DNA of 6,068 nt from Oscillospiraceae bacterium (GTDB lineage Bacteria; Bacillota; Clostridia; Oscillospirales; Acutalibacteraceae): assembly GCA_902796295.1 (NCBI GenBank), contig CADBOL010000132.1:1-6068 (forward strand), written 5' to 3'. Positions 1-5,875 of the stretch are shown here, piece after piece. The notes under the pieces are model-generated. The model was not told where the DNA came from. It did no database searches and saw only the letters and a program-made list of their open reading frames with translations. The position numbers and the translations under genes are program-made. Numbering within the stretch: position 1 is the first letter of the stretch; each line of letters opens with the position of its first letter.

Positions 1-2
1 TC

Positions 3-35
3 GCAAAGATGCAGGAAGAAAAAGAAGCTGAATAA
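3..35 (+). CDS. possible C-terminal end of an upstream plus-strand gene (partial)
   Basis: Reading from position 3 gives AKMQEEKEAE followed by a TAA stop at 33..35, and a strong plus-strand terminator starts 19 bases later. A charged, Lys/Glu-rich tail running into a terminator is a common gene ending. The fragment is too short to assign a family or function. Frame 2 also stops nearby (TGA at 29..31, giving RKDAGRKRS), so the frame choice is not certain. Frame 1 stays open further but runs through the terminator and is unlikely. What is fairly secure is that a plus-strand transcript ends here and converges on the large minus-strand gene. Confidence 0.35.
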   Translation, partial: AKMQEEKEAE

Positions 36-53
36 TTTTTCGTCTGAAATCGG

Positions 54-85
54 AAAAATCCGCTCTGCAAAGGGCGGATTTTTTT
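54..85 (+). terminator. intrinsic terminator of the upstream plus-strand gene
   Basis: Bases 54..66 pair with 71..83 to form a 13-bp stem (one G-T pair at 64/73) around a GCAA loop (67..70), a GNRA-type tetraloop. The 3' side runs into seven T residues (79..85). The A tract on the 5' side pairs with part of the T run, so some activity on the other strand is possible. However, minus-strand transcription should already stop at 329..356. Confidence 0.85.
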
Positions 86-146
86 CTGCCTTAAGAGCGA
101 ATCGTATTGCAAATAATTTGTGTTATGCTCCGCATATCCCTGAGGC

Positions 147-167
147 GGGTCGCCGAGTCGTCGACCC
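147..167. repeat. hairpin repeat module (GGGTCG / CGACCC)
   Basis: GGGTCG at 147..152 is the exact reverse complement of CGACCC at 162..167, with a 9-base loop. Read on the minus strand, the segment begins GTAGGGGTCG, similar in style to the GTAGGGGCGACC hairpin repeats common between genes in gut Clostridia. No T run follows on either strand, so it is not an obvious terminator. Confidence 0.5.
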
Positions 168-208
168 CTACGGGTTTCTGCTGATTTAATGATTAATCGT
201 CCACACCC

Positions 209-244
209 GCCCCTTCGGGGCACCCTCTCCGATCGTGGAGAGGG
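209..244. repeat. double hairpin repeat module
   Basis: There are two perfect inverted repeats side by side. GCCCC (209..213) pairs with GGGGC (217..221) around TTC. CCCTCTCC (223..230) pairs with GGAGAGGG (237..244) around a 6-base loop. Neither is followed by a T run. The pair looks like a dispersed intergenic repeat rather than a gene-specific control site. Confidence 0.55.
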
Positions 245-300
245 CCAAAGAGGAACCGCATTGCGATTTATTATATCCGGAGCGAAGCGACCCGAAACTG

Positions 301-328
301 CTCACTGCTAACTGCTCACTGCTAACTG
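301..328. repeat. tandem heptamer repeat, four units of CTMACTG
   Basis: The 14-base unit CTCACTGCTAACTG occurs twice in exact tandem (301..314 and 315..328). Each unit consists of two 7-base repeats, CTCACTG and CTAACTG. It abuts the terminator of the large gene. Tracts like this often vary in copy number through slippage; no function is apparent. Confidence 0.8.
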
Positions 329-356
329 AAAAAAGCCCGCCGGAGCGGGCTTTTTT
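329..356 (-). terminator. intrinsic terminator of the large surface-protein gene (bidirectional)
   Basis: GCCCGC (335..340) pairs with GCGGGC (345..350) around a 4-base loop. The stem is flanked by six A residues (329..334) and six T residues (351..356), so each strand has a GC stem followed by a T tract. It begins 11 bases past the stop codon of the minus-strand gene. It would also back up the plus-strand terminator at 54..85. Confidence 0.9.
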
Positions 357-367
357 ATTTTAGCTTA

Positions 368-3300
368 TCAGAATGTTACTGTTACTTTCTTCCAGCTGAA
401 GAGATTGAACAGGAAGTTTGTGAAGAACGATATCAGCTTTGCGAAGAATCCGCTGTCAACCTTAACTGTAAGCGTTGACGAATCAAGCACTTCGCCTCCC
501 TGTTTTACCTCTATCTTCACATCCTTTGTTGCCTTGACCTGGCCGATGTCGGCGCTGTAGGTGCTTCCGTTTGCATCTGCCTTCTTGCCGTCAATATATA
601 CCTCTGCTCCTGCGGGAACATTATTGAGGTTTACATTTACGGTTACATAGGTGTTGTAGGATGCGGATTTAGCGCTGAATTCGGGAAGCTTGAATGTTGC
701 CTTCCATACGGCGTATACCGTGGTGTCTGCCGTAAGGTTAAGCTTCGCGCCTGCCGCGTAATCGGCTTTTGTCGCATCCTTTGTCTTTGCCCAGCCGAGG
801 AACTCATATCCGCCTCTTGCCGGTTTCGCCGATGAGAGGGTGATTTCTCCGTTGCCCTTCTGTGCTGCCGGTGCATCCTTGCCGCCGTTTGCGTCATAGG
901 TCAGAGTGTAGAGTTTCTGCCATACCGCGTAGAGTGTGGTATCCTCTTCAAGTGTATAGTTTGCGCCTGCCGCGTATTCCGCTGCTTTCGCATCCTTTGT
1001 CTTTGCCCAGCCGAGGAACTCATATCCGTCTCTTGAAGGCTCTGACTTTGCGAGAGCAATCTTACCGTAACCCTTCTGCGCTGCGGGTGCATTTTCGCCG
1101 CCGTTTGCGTCATAGGTCATGGTAACGATTATCTCTTCCCATACAGCGTAGAGGGTTGTATCCTCTTCAAGCGTATACTCTGCGCCTGCCGCGTATTCCG
1201 CTGCTGTCGCGTCTTTTGTCTTTGCCCAGCCGAGGAAGGTGTAGCCGTAATTCTCGGGCTCATCTGCCGAAAGACTTATCGCGCCGTAACCCTGCTGTGC
1301 TTCGGGAGCGTTCTTGCCGCCGTTTGCGTCATAGGTCAGGGTCATGACCTTCTCTTCCCATACTGCGTAGAAGGTGGCATCGGCAATCAGATAATAATCA
1401 TCGCCTGCCGCGTAAACTGCTTCTGCCGCGTCGGTATCTGTTGCCCAGCCGAGGAAGGTGTAGCCGTAATACTCGGGCTCATCCGCCGAGAGAGTTACAT
1501 CCTTGAATCCTGTCTGCGCCTCGGGTGCGTTTTCGCCTCCGTTCGCGTCATAGGTGATTGTGAATTCGGGATCCTTGCCGTCAAAACCGGTGCGGGCTTC
1601 GGTAAGCTCTTCGTTGTTTTTCTTTATGATAATCTTTCCGAAATCTTCTTCGCTGCCGTTATAGATTACCCAGGCGAGCGGTGTATCATCGGCGTTGATA
1701 ATTTCATTGCAGGCCTCAAGGAAGCTTTCCGCCGCTCTTATCTGACTGTTGTAATAATCGATTTCTCTCTCAAAATAATCCTTCGCGAAATCATAAAGGA
1801 AAGCCTCCGCTTCTTCTTTGTCTGCAAAAGAAATGTACGGTATGAAATTGTTAAGATCGTCAAGATCTGCCGCTTCAATCGCCGTTTTGACATCATCCCA
1901 TGAATTTACGGGCACTCCGCTGATTGAGGAAAGCGATGCAAAATACGATTCCCTGGCCTCTTCCTCTTCTTTTATATCATCTTCATATTCTTCTATTTCA
2001 TTTGAAATGTAATCTTCAATATCGGCAAGATCAGATTCAAAATACTCCCTGTCTTCCTCATCGGGAGTTGTGGCAAAAGCGTTTTCGCCGATATATTTCA
2101 CATTGCTGCCCAATGTGACGCCCTCAAGATTTACACATCCGCTGAACGCATCATCGCCTATAATCAAGACACTTTCGGGGATGACAATCTCTTCAAGCGC
2201 GGTGTATCCGGCAAACGCACCGTAACCGATTTCTCTGATTCCTTCGGGGATGGTCACAGAAGTGATGGTGTTATTCATGCGAATATCGTCACTGCTGCGG
2301 ACAACTGTCACGGGAACGGGATCTTTCATGCCGTAAGCCTCAATCTCCGCGGGAATTACAACCTCTGTCTCTTCACCGATATATCCGTAAATTACCGCTT
2401 CATACTCTCCGTCTTTTTCATAAACTTCATACCAGAAACCGTCTTCTGTAGTTCCGCTGGTGACATCGCTGCCGGTACAATCTGTCAGAGCATAAACCGA
2501 CTCGCCGCAGGAATCGCAGGTAAGCTTATCAAGGCCGGATGAAGCTATCGTGGGCTCAACAATTGTTGTGACTGTGCCGTCATGAGTATGGCGCACTGTC
2601 GCGTCAAATGTTTCCGCGGCGTTATCATCATTATACATGTTGAAGAAATATGTCTCACCCGCGGTCAGTGTGAATATGGCGCCGTTGAAATCATCAAAAC
2701 CGTAGGGAACGGAATTGCCGGATGAATCCGTTACTTCCGTGATACCCGTATATTCGGAATCATAATCCATCGAATAATCTCCGTCTTTTACGGGAGTGAA
2801 TTTAACCGCGGCAATATTAAGCGGGTCAACTGTCACCGCTGCGGGCTTATCCTCTTCGGCTGTAAAAACAATCTGTTTGCCGCAGATGGAGCATTTATCG
2901 GAGGCCGGGTCAAAACTGTGGATGTGCGCGAGCGTCACTGTGCCCGTTACATCTTTTGATTCGTAATTAGAAAACCAGACTGTATATGTTTCGCCTGATT
3001 CAAAATAATAAGGCTCGCCGGAAACGTAATCGTCGTTGGAATCATATACGGAGTATGAGAAATTGCGGAAATCATTGCTCAGAACCAGATTGTAGTAGCC
3101 GTCTTCCGCAACATTGATTCTGGCACTTACTCTGTATTCCCGGGAGGGAACAAATACTGTCACCGGGGTGTCAAGGATAAGATCATATACGAGCTGAAGA
3201 CCGCAGATATCGCACTTATTGTCACTGTTGTCATCTGTATGATCGTGATCGATAAACAGATCTTTTATTTTTACATCCGATGATTCTGCATTAACCCTGA

Positions 3301-5647
3301 TTATGACGGTCTGGCCCGCCGTAAATGAAACTGTGCTGTTGAAATCTCCGAGATAAAATCCGTTTGCATCGTAAATATATCCGCTCCATGAGCCACCGGT
3401 TGATGAATTATAAGTGGCCCAATAGTCACCGTCTTTTTCGCAATTGAAAACAAGCTCTCTGCTGCTGCCGGCGGGAATCTCAACTGTCTTTTTCTCGCCT
3501 AAGGCAATGGTGCTTCTGTATTCCTCGGAGCAGATAACGCACTTGCCGTCGCTGTTTTCATCCGCGTGCTCGTGCCCGACATAAACGTCGTAGAATTTCA
3601 CCGGTGATGTCGCGGAAGAATAAGCGTAAATCAAGGCTGAATAGGTTTCGCCGGCTGTAAGTGTCAGACTGTCATAAAAATCTCCGACATAATTGCCGCT
3701 TGAATCATAAACGCCTTCGTAATCCCAGCTGTCGCTCGAATAATCATCACAATTGAACCAGTATTCACCGCTTTTTTCGCATTTGAATACAATCTCTTTA
3801 TATTCACCGGGAGCAATATTAAATGTTCTGGGCTCGCCGAGAGTAATGGTAACCCTGTATTCATTTGAGCAGATATCGCATTTATCATCACCGTCGCTGT
3901 CGATATGATAATGCCCTACATAAACGCCGCTGACCGTTAAATTCCCTGAAAGTGCCCCAAACCTTAACAGGTAGGATTTCCCCGCCTCGAGTTTATTATC
4001 CATACCAAAATACCCGAGAGATTTACCCTCCGAATCAAGAGCGGCTTCTGTGTGGCTGTTCGCGCCCGAAGCTGAATTATAGGAGAACCAGTAAGTTCCG
4101 TCTTTTTCGCATTTGAAAACGAACTCTCTCTTTTCTCCTTCGGGAACAGTGACATCTTTTTTCTCGCCGAGAGCGATTGTGGCGCTGAATTCAAGACCGC
4201 AGACATCGCACTTGCCGTCTCCGTCGCCGTCATAATGCTCATCACCCAGCTTAAGGCCATAAATTACAGTATCAGAACTTTCATAAGCGGAGAGTCTGAT
4301 TATGATCTTCTCTCCTGCGGCGGCAACGAACGAATCGTATATGCCTCCCTTGTACTTGCCGGTCGAACTGAAAATAGTGCAGTCATCGTAACCGGCTGTT
4401 GAGGTGCTGTAGCTAAGCCTGTACATTCCCGATTTTTCGCAGTTGAATACAAGCTCTCTGATTTCACCGGCGGGAATTTCCAGATCCTTGGATTCGCCGT
4501 AGGCAATAGCACCGCTGAATTCCTCCGCGCAGTTTTCAACCGAGCAGCCGTCGCACTTGCCGTCGCCGTTGTTATCGGTGTGATTCTTCACAAGAGTGAT
4601 GTCTTTTACCTCGGTTTCGTCATAGCTGAAAATCTGAAGTCTGTAGGTTTTGCCCGAAACGAAATATATGTCGTCATACATCTCACCGACATAATCGCCG
4701 TCGGGGTCAAGAACCTGGGAATAATCGTATCCGTTTGTGTCTGAATCATAGTCAAATGTATAGAAACCGGTTGCCTGACATGTGTATCTGAGCTCTCTCA
4801 TATCGTCTGCGGGTATCGCAACGGTCTTTTTTTCGCCGAAAGCGATTGTGCCGCTGAACCCGGCCGAGCAGATATCACATTTACCGTCGGAGTTGTCATC
4901 TTTATGCGTGTGGCTGACACAAACATCGGTAATCGTAGCTTCCGACGATGAGTTAGAATAAACCCATGTTGTGTAAACTTCACCGGCTGTGAGTGTCAGA
5001 TAATCATACCATTCTCCGACTTGATTGCCGTTTGAATCATAAATGTAATAATCGTAATCCCAACTGCCGCCCAAAGATGAATTATAAGATAAGCTGTATT
5101 CGCCGTCTTTTTCACATCTGAAAACAATCTGTTTTTCTTCACCGGCGGATAATGTGATTGTTACCGGCTCATCAATGGCAAGAACTACTTTGAATTCCTG
5201 GCCGCACATATCGCATTTGCCGTCGAAATTCTCATCGGTATGATAAGCTTCAGTCAGAGTTACATCAAAGCTGCTTGAAGAATCAATATAATAGTGTCTG
5301 ACTTTGAACTTGTATGTCACTCCGGCATCGAATTTATAGATGAGAGAAAAATTGTTGTCTTCACCGCCATCATCATCAGAAGCCAAGCGCAAATTTGAAG
5401 AGCTGTAAAGTTCGCAATATGTATCCCCGTCTGCGCTCGAATAAAATTCATAACTTCCGGTGATTGCCGGGGTGAATTCCACCCACACAACTTTGCCGGC
5501 CTCAATCTCGACATTTACCGTCTGACCGAGCGAAATGGTGTAGTTTTTGTCTGCTGCGCTCGCGGTAACGCTGCCGGCCGAGCACATGCCCGCCAGCATC
5601 ATTAAGCTGAGCAATAGTGAAAGGGCTCTTTTGAAACTTTTTGCCAT
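368..5647 (-). CDS. large secreted modular surface protein (nine KCDxC-linked repeats, BspA-like LRRs, InlB-type B-repeats)
   Basis: This 1759-residue exported protein probably acts outside the cell in adhesion or ligand binding. That role is inferred from its modules, as BspA-type LRRs and InlB B-repeats are typical of surface and adhesin proteins; no catalytic motif is visible. In order: signal peptide (1-31); nine beta-rich units of about 110 residues ending in His/Asp/Cys linkers (34-1050); LRR_5 block (1082-1194); acidic helical insert (1195-1322); LRR cap with WVIYNGSEEDF (1323-1350); four B-repeats (1362-1648); Ig-like domain (1651-1731); aromatic tail (1733-1759). The ATG start is supported by GGAGGT seven bases upstream and by the signal peptide beginning at once. 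A promoter and terminator bracket this gene alone. No LPxTG, SLH or lipobox anchor is present, so how it is held at the surface is unclear. The gene is intact, with no frameshift. Confidence 0.95.
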   Translation of the reverse strand: MAKSFKRALSLLLSLMMLAGMCSAGSVTASAADKNYTISLGQTVNVEIEAGKVVWVEFTPAITGSYEFYSSADGDTYCELYSSSNLRLASDDDGGEDNNFSLIYKFDAGVTYKFKVRHYYIDSSSSFDVTLTEAYHTDENFDGKCDMCGQEFKVVLAIDEPVTITLSAGEEKQIVFRCEKDGEYSLSYNSSLGGSWDYDYYIYDSNGNQVGEWYDYLTLTAGEVYTTWVYSNSSSEATITDVCVSHTHKDDNSDGKCDICSAGFSGTIAFGEKKTVAIPADDMRELRYTCQATGFYTFDYDSDTNGYDYSQVLDPDGDYVGEMYDDIYFVSGKTYRLQIFSYDETEVKDITLVKNHTDNNGDGKCDGCSVENCAEEFSGAIAYGESKDLEIPAGEIRELVFNCEKSGMYRLSYSTSTAGYDDCTIFSSTGKYKGGIYDSFVAAAGEKIIIRLSAYESSDTVIYGLKLGDEHYDGDGDGKCDVCGLEFSATIALGEKKDVTVPEGEKREFVFKCEKDGTYWFSYNSASGANSHTEAALDSEGKSLGYFGMDNKLEAGKSYLLRFGALSGNLTVSGVYVGHYHIDSDGDDKCDICSNEYRVTITLGEPRTFNIAPGEYKEIVFKCEKSGEYWFNCDDYSSDSWDYEGVYDSSGNYVGDFYDSLTLTAGETYSALIYAYSSATSPVKFYDVYVGHEHADENSDGKCVICSEEYRSTIALGEKKTVEIPAGSSRELVFNCEKDGDYWATYNSSTGGSWSGYIYDANGFYLGDFNSTVSFTAGQTVIIRVNAESSDVKIKDLFIDHDHTDDNSDNKCDICGLQLVYDLILDTPVTVFVPSREYRVSARINVAEDGYYNLVLSNDFRNFSYSVYDSNDDYVSGEPYYFESGETYTVWFSNYESKDVTGTVTLAHIHSFDPASDKCSICGKQIVFTAEEDKPAAVTVDPLNIAAVKFTPVKDGDYSMDYDSEYTGITEVTDSSGNSVPYGFDDFNGAIFTLTAGETYFFNMYNDDNAAETFDATVRHTHDGTVTTIVEPTIASSGLDKLTCDSCGESVYALTDCTGSDVTSGTTEDGFWYEVYEKDGEYEAVIYGYIGEETEVVIPAEIEAYGMKDPVPVTVVRSSDDIRMNNTITSVTIPEGIREIGYGAFAGYTALEEIVIPESVLIIGDDAFSGCVNLEGVTLGSNVKYIGENAFATTPDEEDREYFESDLADIEDYISNEIEEYEDDIKEEEEARESYFASLSSISGVPVNSWDDVKTAIEAADLDDLNNFIPYISFADKEEAEAFLYDFAKDYFEREIDYYNSQIRAAESFLEACNEIINADDTPLAWVIYNGSEEDFGKIIIKKNNEELTEARTGFDGKDPEFTITYDANGGENAPEAQTGFKDVTLSADEPEYYGYTFLGWATDTDAAEAVYAAGDDYYLIADATFYAVWEEKVMTLTYDANGGKNAPEAQQGYGAISLSADEPENYGYTFLGWAKTKDATAAEYAAGAEYTLEEDTTLYAVWEEIIVTMTYDANGGENAPAAQKGYGKIALAKSEPSRDGYEFLGWAKTKDAKAAEYAAGANYTLEEDTTLYAVWQKLYTLTYDANGGKDAPAAQKGNGEITLSSAKPARGGYEFLGWAKTKDATKADYAAGAKLNLTADTTVYAVWKATFKLPEFSAKSASYNTYVTVNVNLNNVPAGAEVYIDGKKADANGSTYSADIGQVKATKDVKIEVKQGGEVLDSSTLTVKVDSGFFAKLISFFTNFLFNLFSWKKVTVTF
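371..451 (-). other. aromatic amphipathic C-terminal tail (residues 1733-1759)
   Basis: The protein ends GFFAKLISFFTNFLFNLFSW followed by KKVTVTF. Phe, Leu and Ile recur with helical spacing over about 18 residues, then two Lys and a short beta-like end. It resembles the FF-x-K-I-x-x-FF-x-N-L-F tails I associate with secreted proteins of gut Clostridia. It could contact the membrane or serve as a sorting signal. It is not an LPxTG sorting signal, because no LPxTG precedes it. Confidence 0.55.
455..697 (-). other. C-terminal Ig-like beta domain (residues ~1651-1731)
   Basis: Alternating hydrophobic strands (YVTVNVNL, AEVYIDGKK, DVKIEVKQGG, STLTVKV) and Gly/Asn turns indicate a small beta-sandwich similar to Ig-like domains of bacterial surface proteins. 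It has no Cys. The assignment rests on strand pattern alone, not a recognised motif. Confidence 0.5.
704..1564 (-). repeat. four InlB-type B-repeats (Listeria-Bacteroides repeat, Flg_new type; residues 1362-1648)
   Basis: Units start at F1362, M1435, V1508 and Y1580, a period of 72-73 residues. Each begins T-x-T-Y-D-A-N-G-G, has A-P-x-A-Q near the start and G-Y-x-F-L-G-W-A in the middle, and ends Y-A-V-W (W1430, W1503, W1576, W1648). This is the beta-grasp-like B-repeat found in listerial InlB and in many surface proteins of Firmicutes, where it acts as a stalk or binding module. Units 2 to 4 are also very close at the DNA level. Corresponding spans on the window are 1358..1564, 1139..1345, 920..1126 and 704..910. 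Confidence 0.95.
1598..1681 (-). other. LRR_5 capping motif (residues ~1323-1350)
   Basis: PLAWVIYNGSEEDFGKIII matches the L-x-x-V-Y-Y-x-G-S-E-E-x-W-x-x-I motif that usually follows directly after the last AF-x-G-C repeat in BspA-like proteins. Here it is separated from its LRR block by the helical insert. Confidence 0.7.
1682..2065 (-). other. acidic helical insert (residues ~1195-1322)
   Basis: About 128 residues break the LRR pattern. The first 40 are extremely acidic (EEDREYFESD, then IEEYEDDIKEEEEAR). The later part has heptad-like spacing of Phe, Tyr, Leu and Ala (EAEAFLYDFAKDYFEREIDYY, then RAAESFLEACNEII), suggesting two or three long helices or a coiled coil. There is almost no Gly or Pro within the helices. 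No family was recognised. Confidence 0.7.
2066..2404 (-). other. BspA-like leucine-rich repeat block (LRR_5 type, residues ~1082-1194)
   Basis: Three clear 23-residue repeats start at V1131, I1154 and V1177, with the pattern V-T-I-P-x-x-V-x-x-I-G-x-x-A-F-x-G-C-x-x-L-E-x. They are preceded by a degenerate entry strand (EVVIPAEI, PVTVV). This is the Treponema/Bacteroides BspA style of LRR, common in surface proteins of gut bacteria and usually linked to protein or host-matrix binding. The block is short compared with many BspA-like proteins, which can carry a dozen or more repeats. Confidence 0.88.
2498..5548 (-). repeat. nine tandem ~110-residue units with HxH / DxNxDG / KCDxC linkers (residues 34-1050)
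   Basis: Units lie at residues 34-152, 153-264, 265-377, 378-487, 488-597, 598-710, 711-819, 820-926 and 927-1050. Each has an IALGEKKTV-like strand, an F-x-C-E-K-D-G-x-Y-like strand, a Y-D-S-x-G-N-x-V-G turn and an LTAGETY-like strand, a pattern resembling bacterial PPC-type beta-sandwich domains. Each ends in a linker with His, spaced Asp/Asn and a CxxC. First Cys positions are 145, 257, 365, 480, 590, 703, 812, 919 and 1044. Units 2, 5, 6, 7, 8 and 9 have HxH; units 1, 3 and 4 have a single His. Units 2 to 7 are most alike; units 1, 8 and 9 diverge. Metal binding by the linkers is inferred, not shown. Confidence 0.85.
5555..5647 (-). other. signal peptide (residues 1-31)
   Basis: A short basic N-region (K3, K6, R7) is followed by a hydrophobic core (about 8-22, rich in Leu and Met) and an ASA motif at 29-31, giving a likely signal peptidase I cut before A32. 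Cys22 lies near the core end in LAGMC, but Met rather than Gly or Ala precedes it, so this is not a proper lipobox. Confidence 0.92.
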
Positions 5648-5654
5648 TTGACAT

Positions 5655-5660
5655 ACCTCC
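5655..5660 (-). promoter_or_regulatory. ribosome-binding site of the large gene
   Basis: GGAGGT on the minus strand lies seven bases before the ATG at 5645..5647, ideal strength and spacing for a Firmicute. An earlier ATG at 5652..5654 touches the site and is out of frame, so the 5647 start is the right one. Confidence 0.93.
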
Positions 5661-5712
5661 GTATTTTTTATTTCAGAAAAATAGACTCTTGCTTTAAGAA
5701 TATACCGAGGGT

Positions 5713-5742
5713 ATTATAACATATATAGTATACAAATATCAA
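5713..5742 (-). promoter_or_regulatory. housekeeping (sigma-A type) promoter of the large gene with extended -10
   Basis: On the minus strand, TTGATA (5737..5742) and TATAAT (5713..5718) are separated by 18 bases, and TG stands one base before the -10 (TGTTATAAT). The region upstream is AT-rich (ATTATTTTTCAC), like an UP element. Transcription would start near 5706, giving a leader of about 59 bases with no evident riboswitch. A strong, simple promoter suggests steady expression. Confidence 0.85.
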
Positions 5743-5772
5743 GATAAAGTGAAAAATAATTCGGAATTTCGG

Positions 5773-5870
5773 AATCGCATTGCGGGGAATTCTACCTCAT
5801 CCGTCACCTACGGTGACACCTGTCTCGCCTGTCGGCTCGGTCGGCGCTTCTGCCTTCGGCAGAGGTTTTG
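5773..5870. repeat. intergenic hairpin repeat upstream of the promoter
   Basis: The stretch begins with AATCGCATTGC (5773..5783), a motif also found twice at the left of the window. It contains GTCACC/GGTGAC (5803..5808 with 5812..5817) and an 8-bp stem CTTCTGCC/GGCAGAGG (5847..5854 with 5858..5865, one G-T pair) around TTC. The CCTCATCCGTCACC wording is in the style of dispersed Clostridia intergenic repeats. The last stem is followed by only four T residues, so it is a weak plus-strand terminator at best. Confidence 0.5.
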
Positions 5871-5875
5871 CCCTC

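Larger units (their letters stand above)
86..328. other. non-coding convergent intergenic region with hairpin repeats
   Basis: I see no credible gene here. The stretch is a mosaic of short structured modules between the two converging genes: an AATCGTATTGC motif at 100..110, a hairpin at 147..167, two adjacent hairpins at 209..221 and 223..244, a second copy of the motif (AACCGCATTGC) at 254..264, and a heptamer repeat at 301..328. Its style matches the GC-rich hairpin repeats scattered between genes in Clostridia from gut communities. That resemblance is from general familiarity and was not checked by search. Confidence 0.6.

Noticed and set aside
1..189. Frame-1 open reading through the left edge to a TAA at 187..189
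   Set aside because: It runs through the strong terminator at 54..85 and into hairpin repeats, so it is unlikely to be coding.
862..1347. Plus-strand open frames across the B-repeats, with recurring Arg/Leu/Ser-rich translations
   Set aside because: They are antisense shadows of the repeats in the large gene: they recur at the repeat period, lack ribosome-binding sites and have low-complexity translations.
704..1564. Regular DNA repeats that might suggest a CRISPR array
   Set aside because: The roughly 219-base period is in frame and encodes InlB-type B-repeats, and repeat and spacer do not alternate.
1818..2118. Plus-strand open frames opposite the acidic insert
   Set aside because: They are antisense shadows: runs of Glu/Asp codons read backwards give Ser/Leu-rich frames free of stops. 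No start signal was seen.
3301..5514. Several minus-strand frames of 60-98 codons inside the large gene
   Set aside because: They are out-of-frame readings of the nine-unit array, and their positions repeat with the unit length. The main frame has the promoter, ribosome-binding site and signal peptide.
2498..5548. Dockerin domains, because of the repeated D-x-N-x-D-G
   Set aside because: Dockerins have paired calcium loops each followed by a helix. Here each loop is single and runs straight into KCDxC between beta domains.
5555..5647. Possible lipoprotein signal (LAGMC, Cys22)
   Set aside because: A lipobox needs Gly, Ala or Ser just before the Cys; here it is Met. The ASA site at residues 29-31 fits ordinary signal peptidase I cleavage better.
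5652..5654. Upstream ATG as an alternative start for the large gene
   Set aside because: It is out of frame with the long protein and adjoins the ribosome-binding site, leaving no spacing for initiation.
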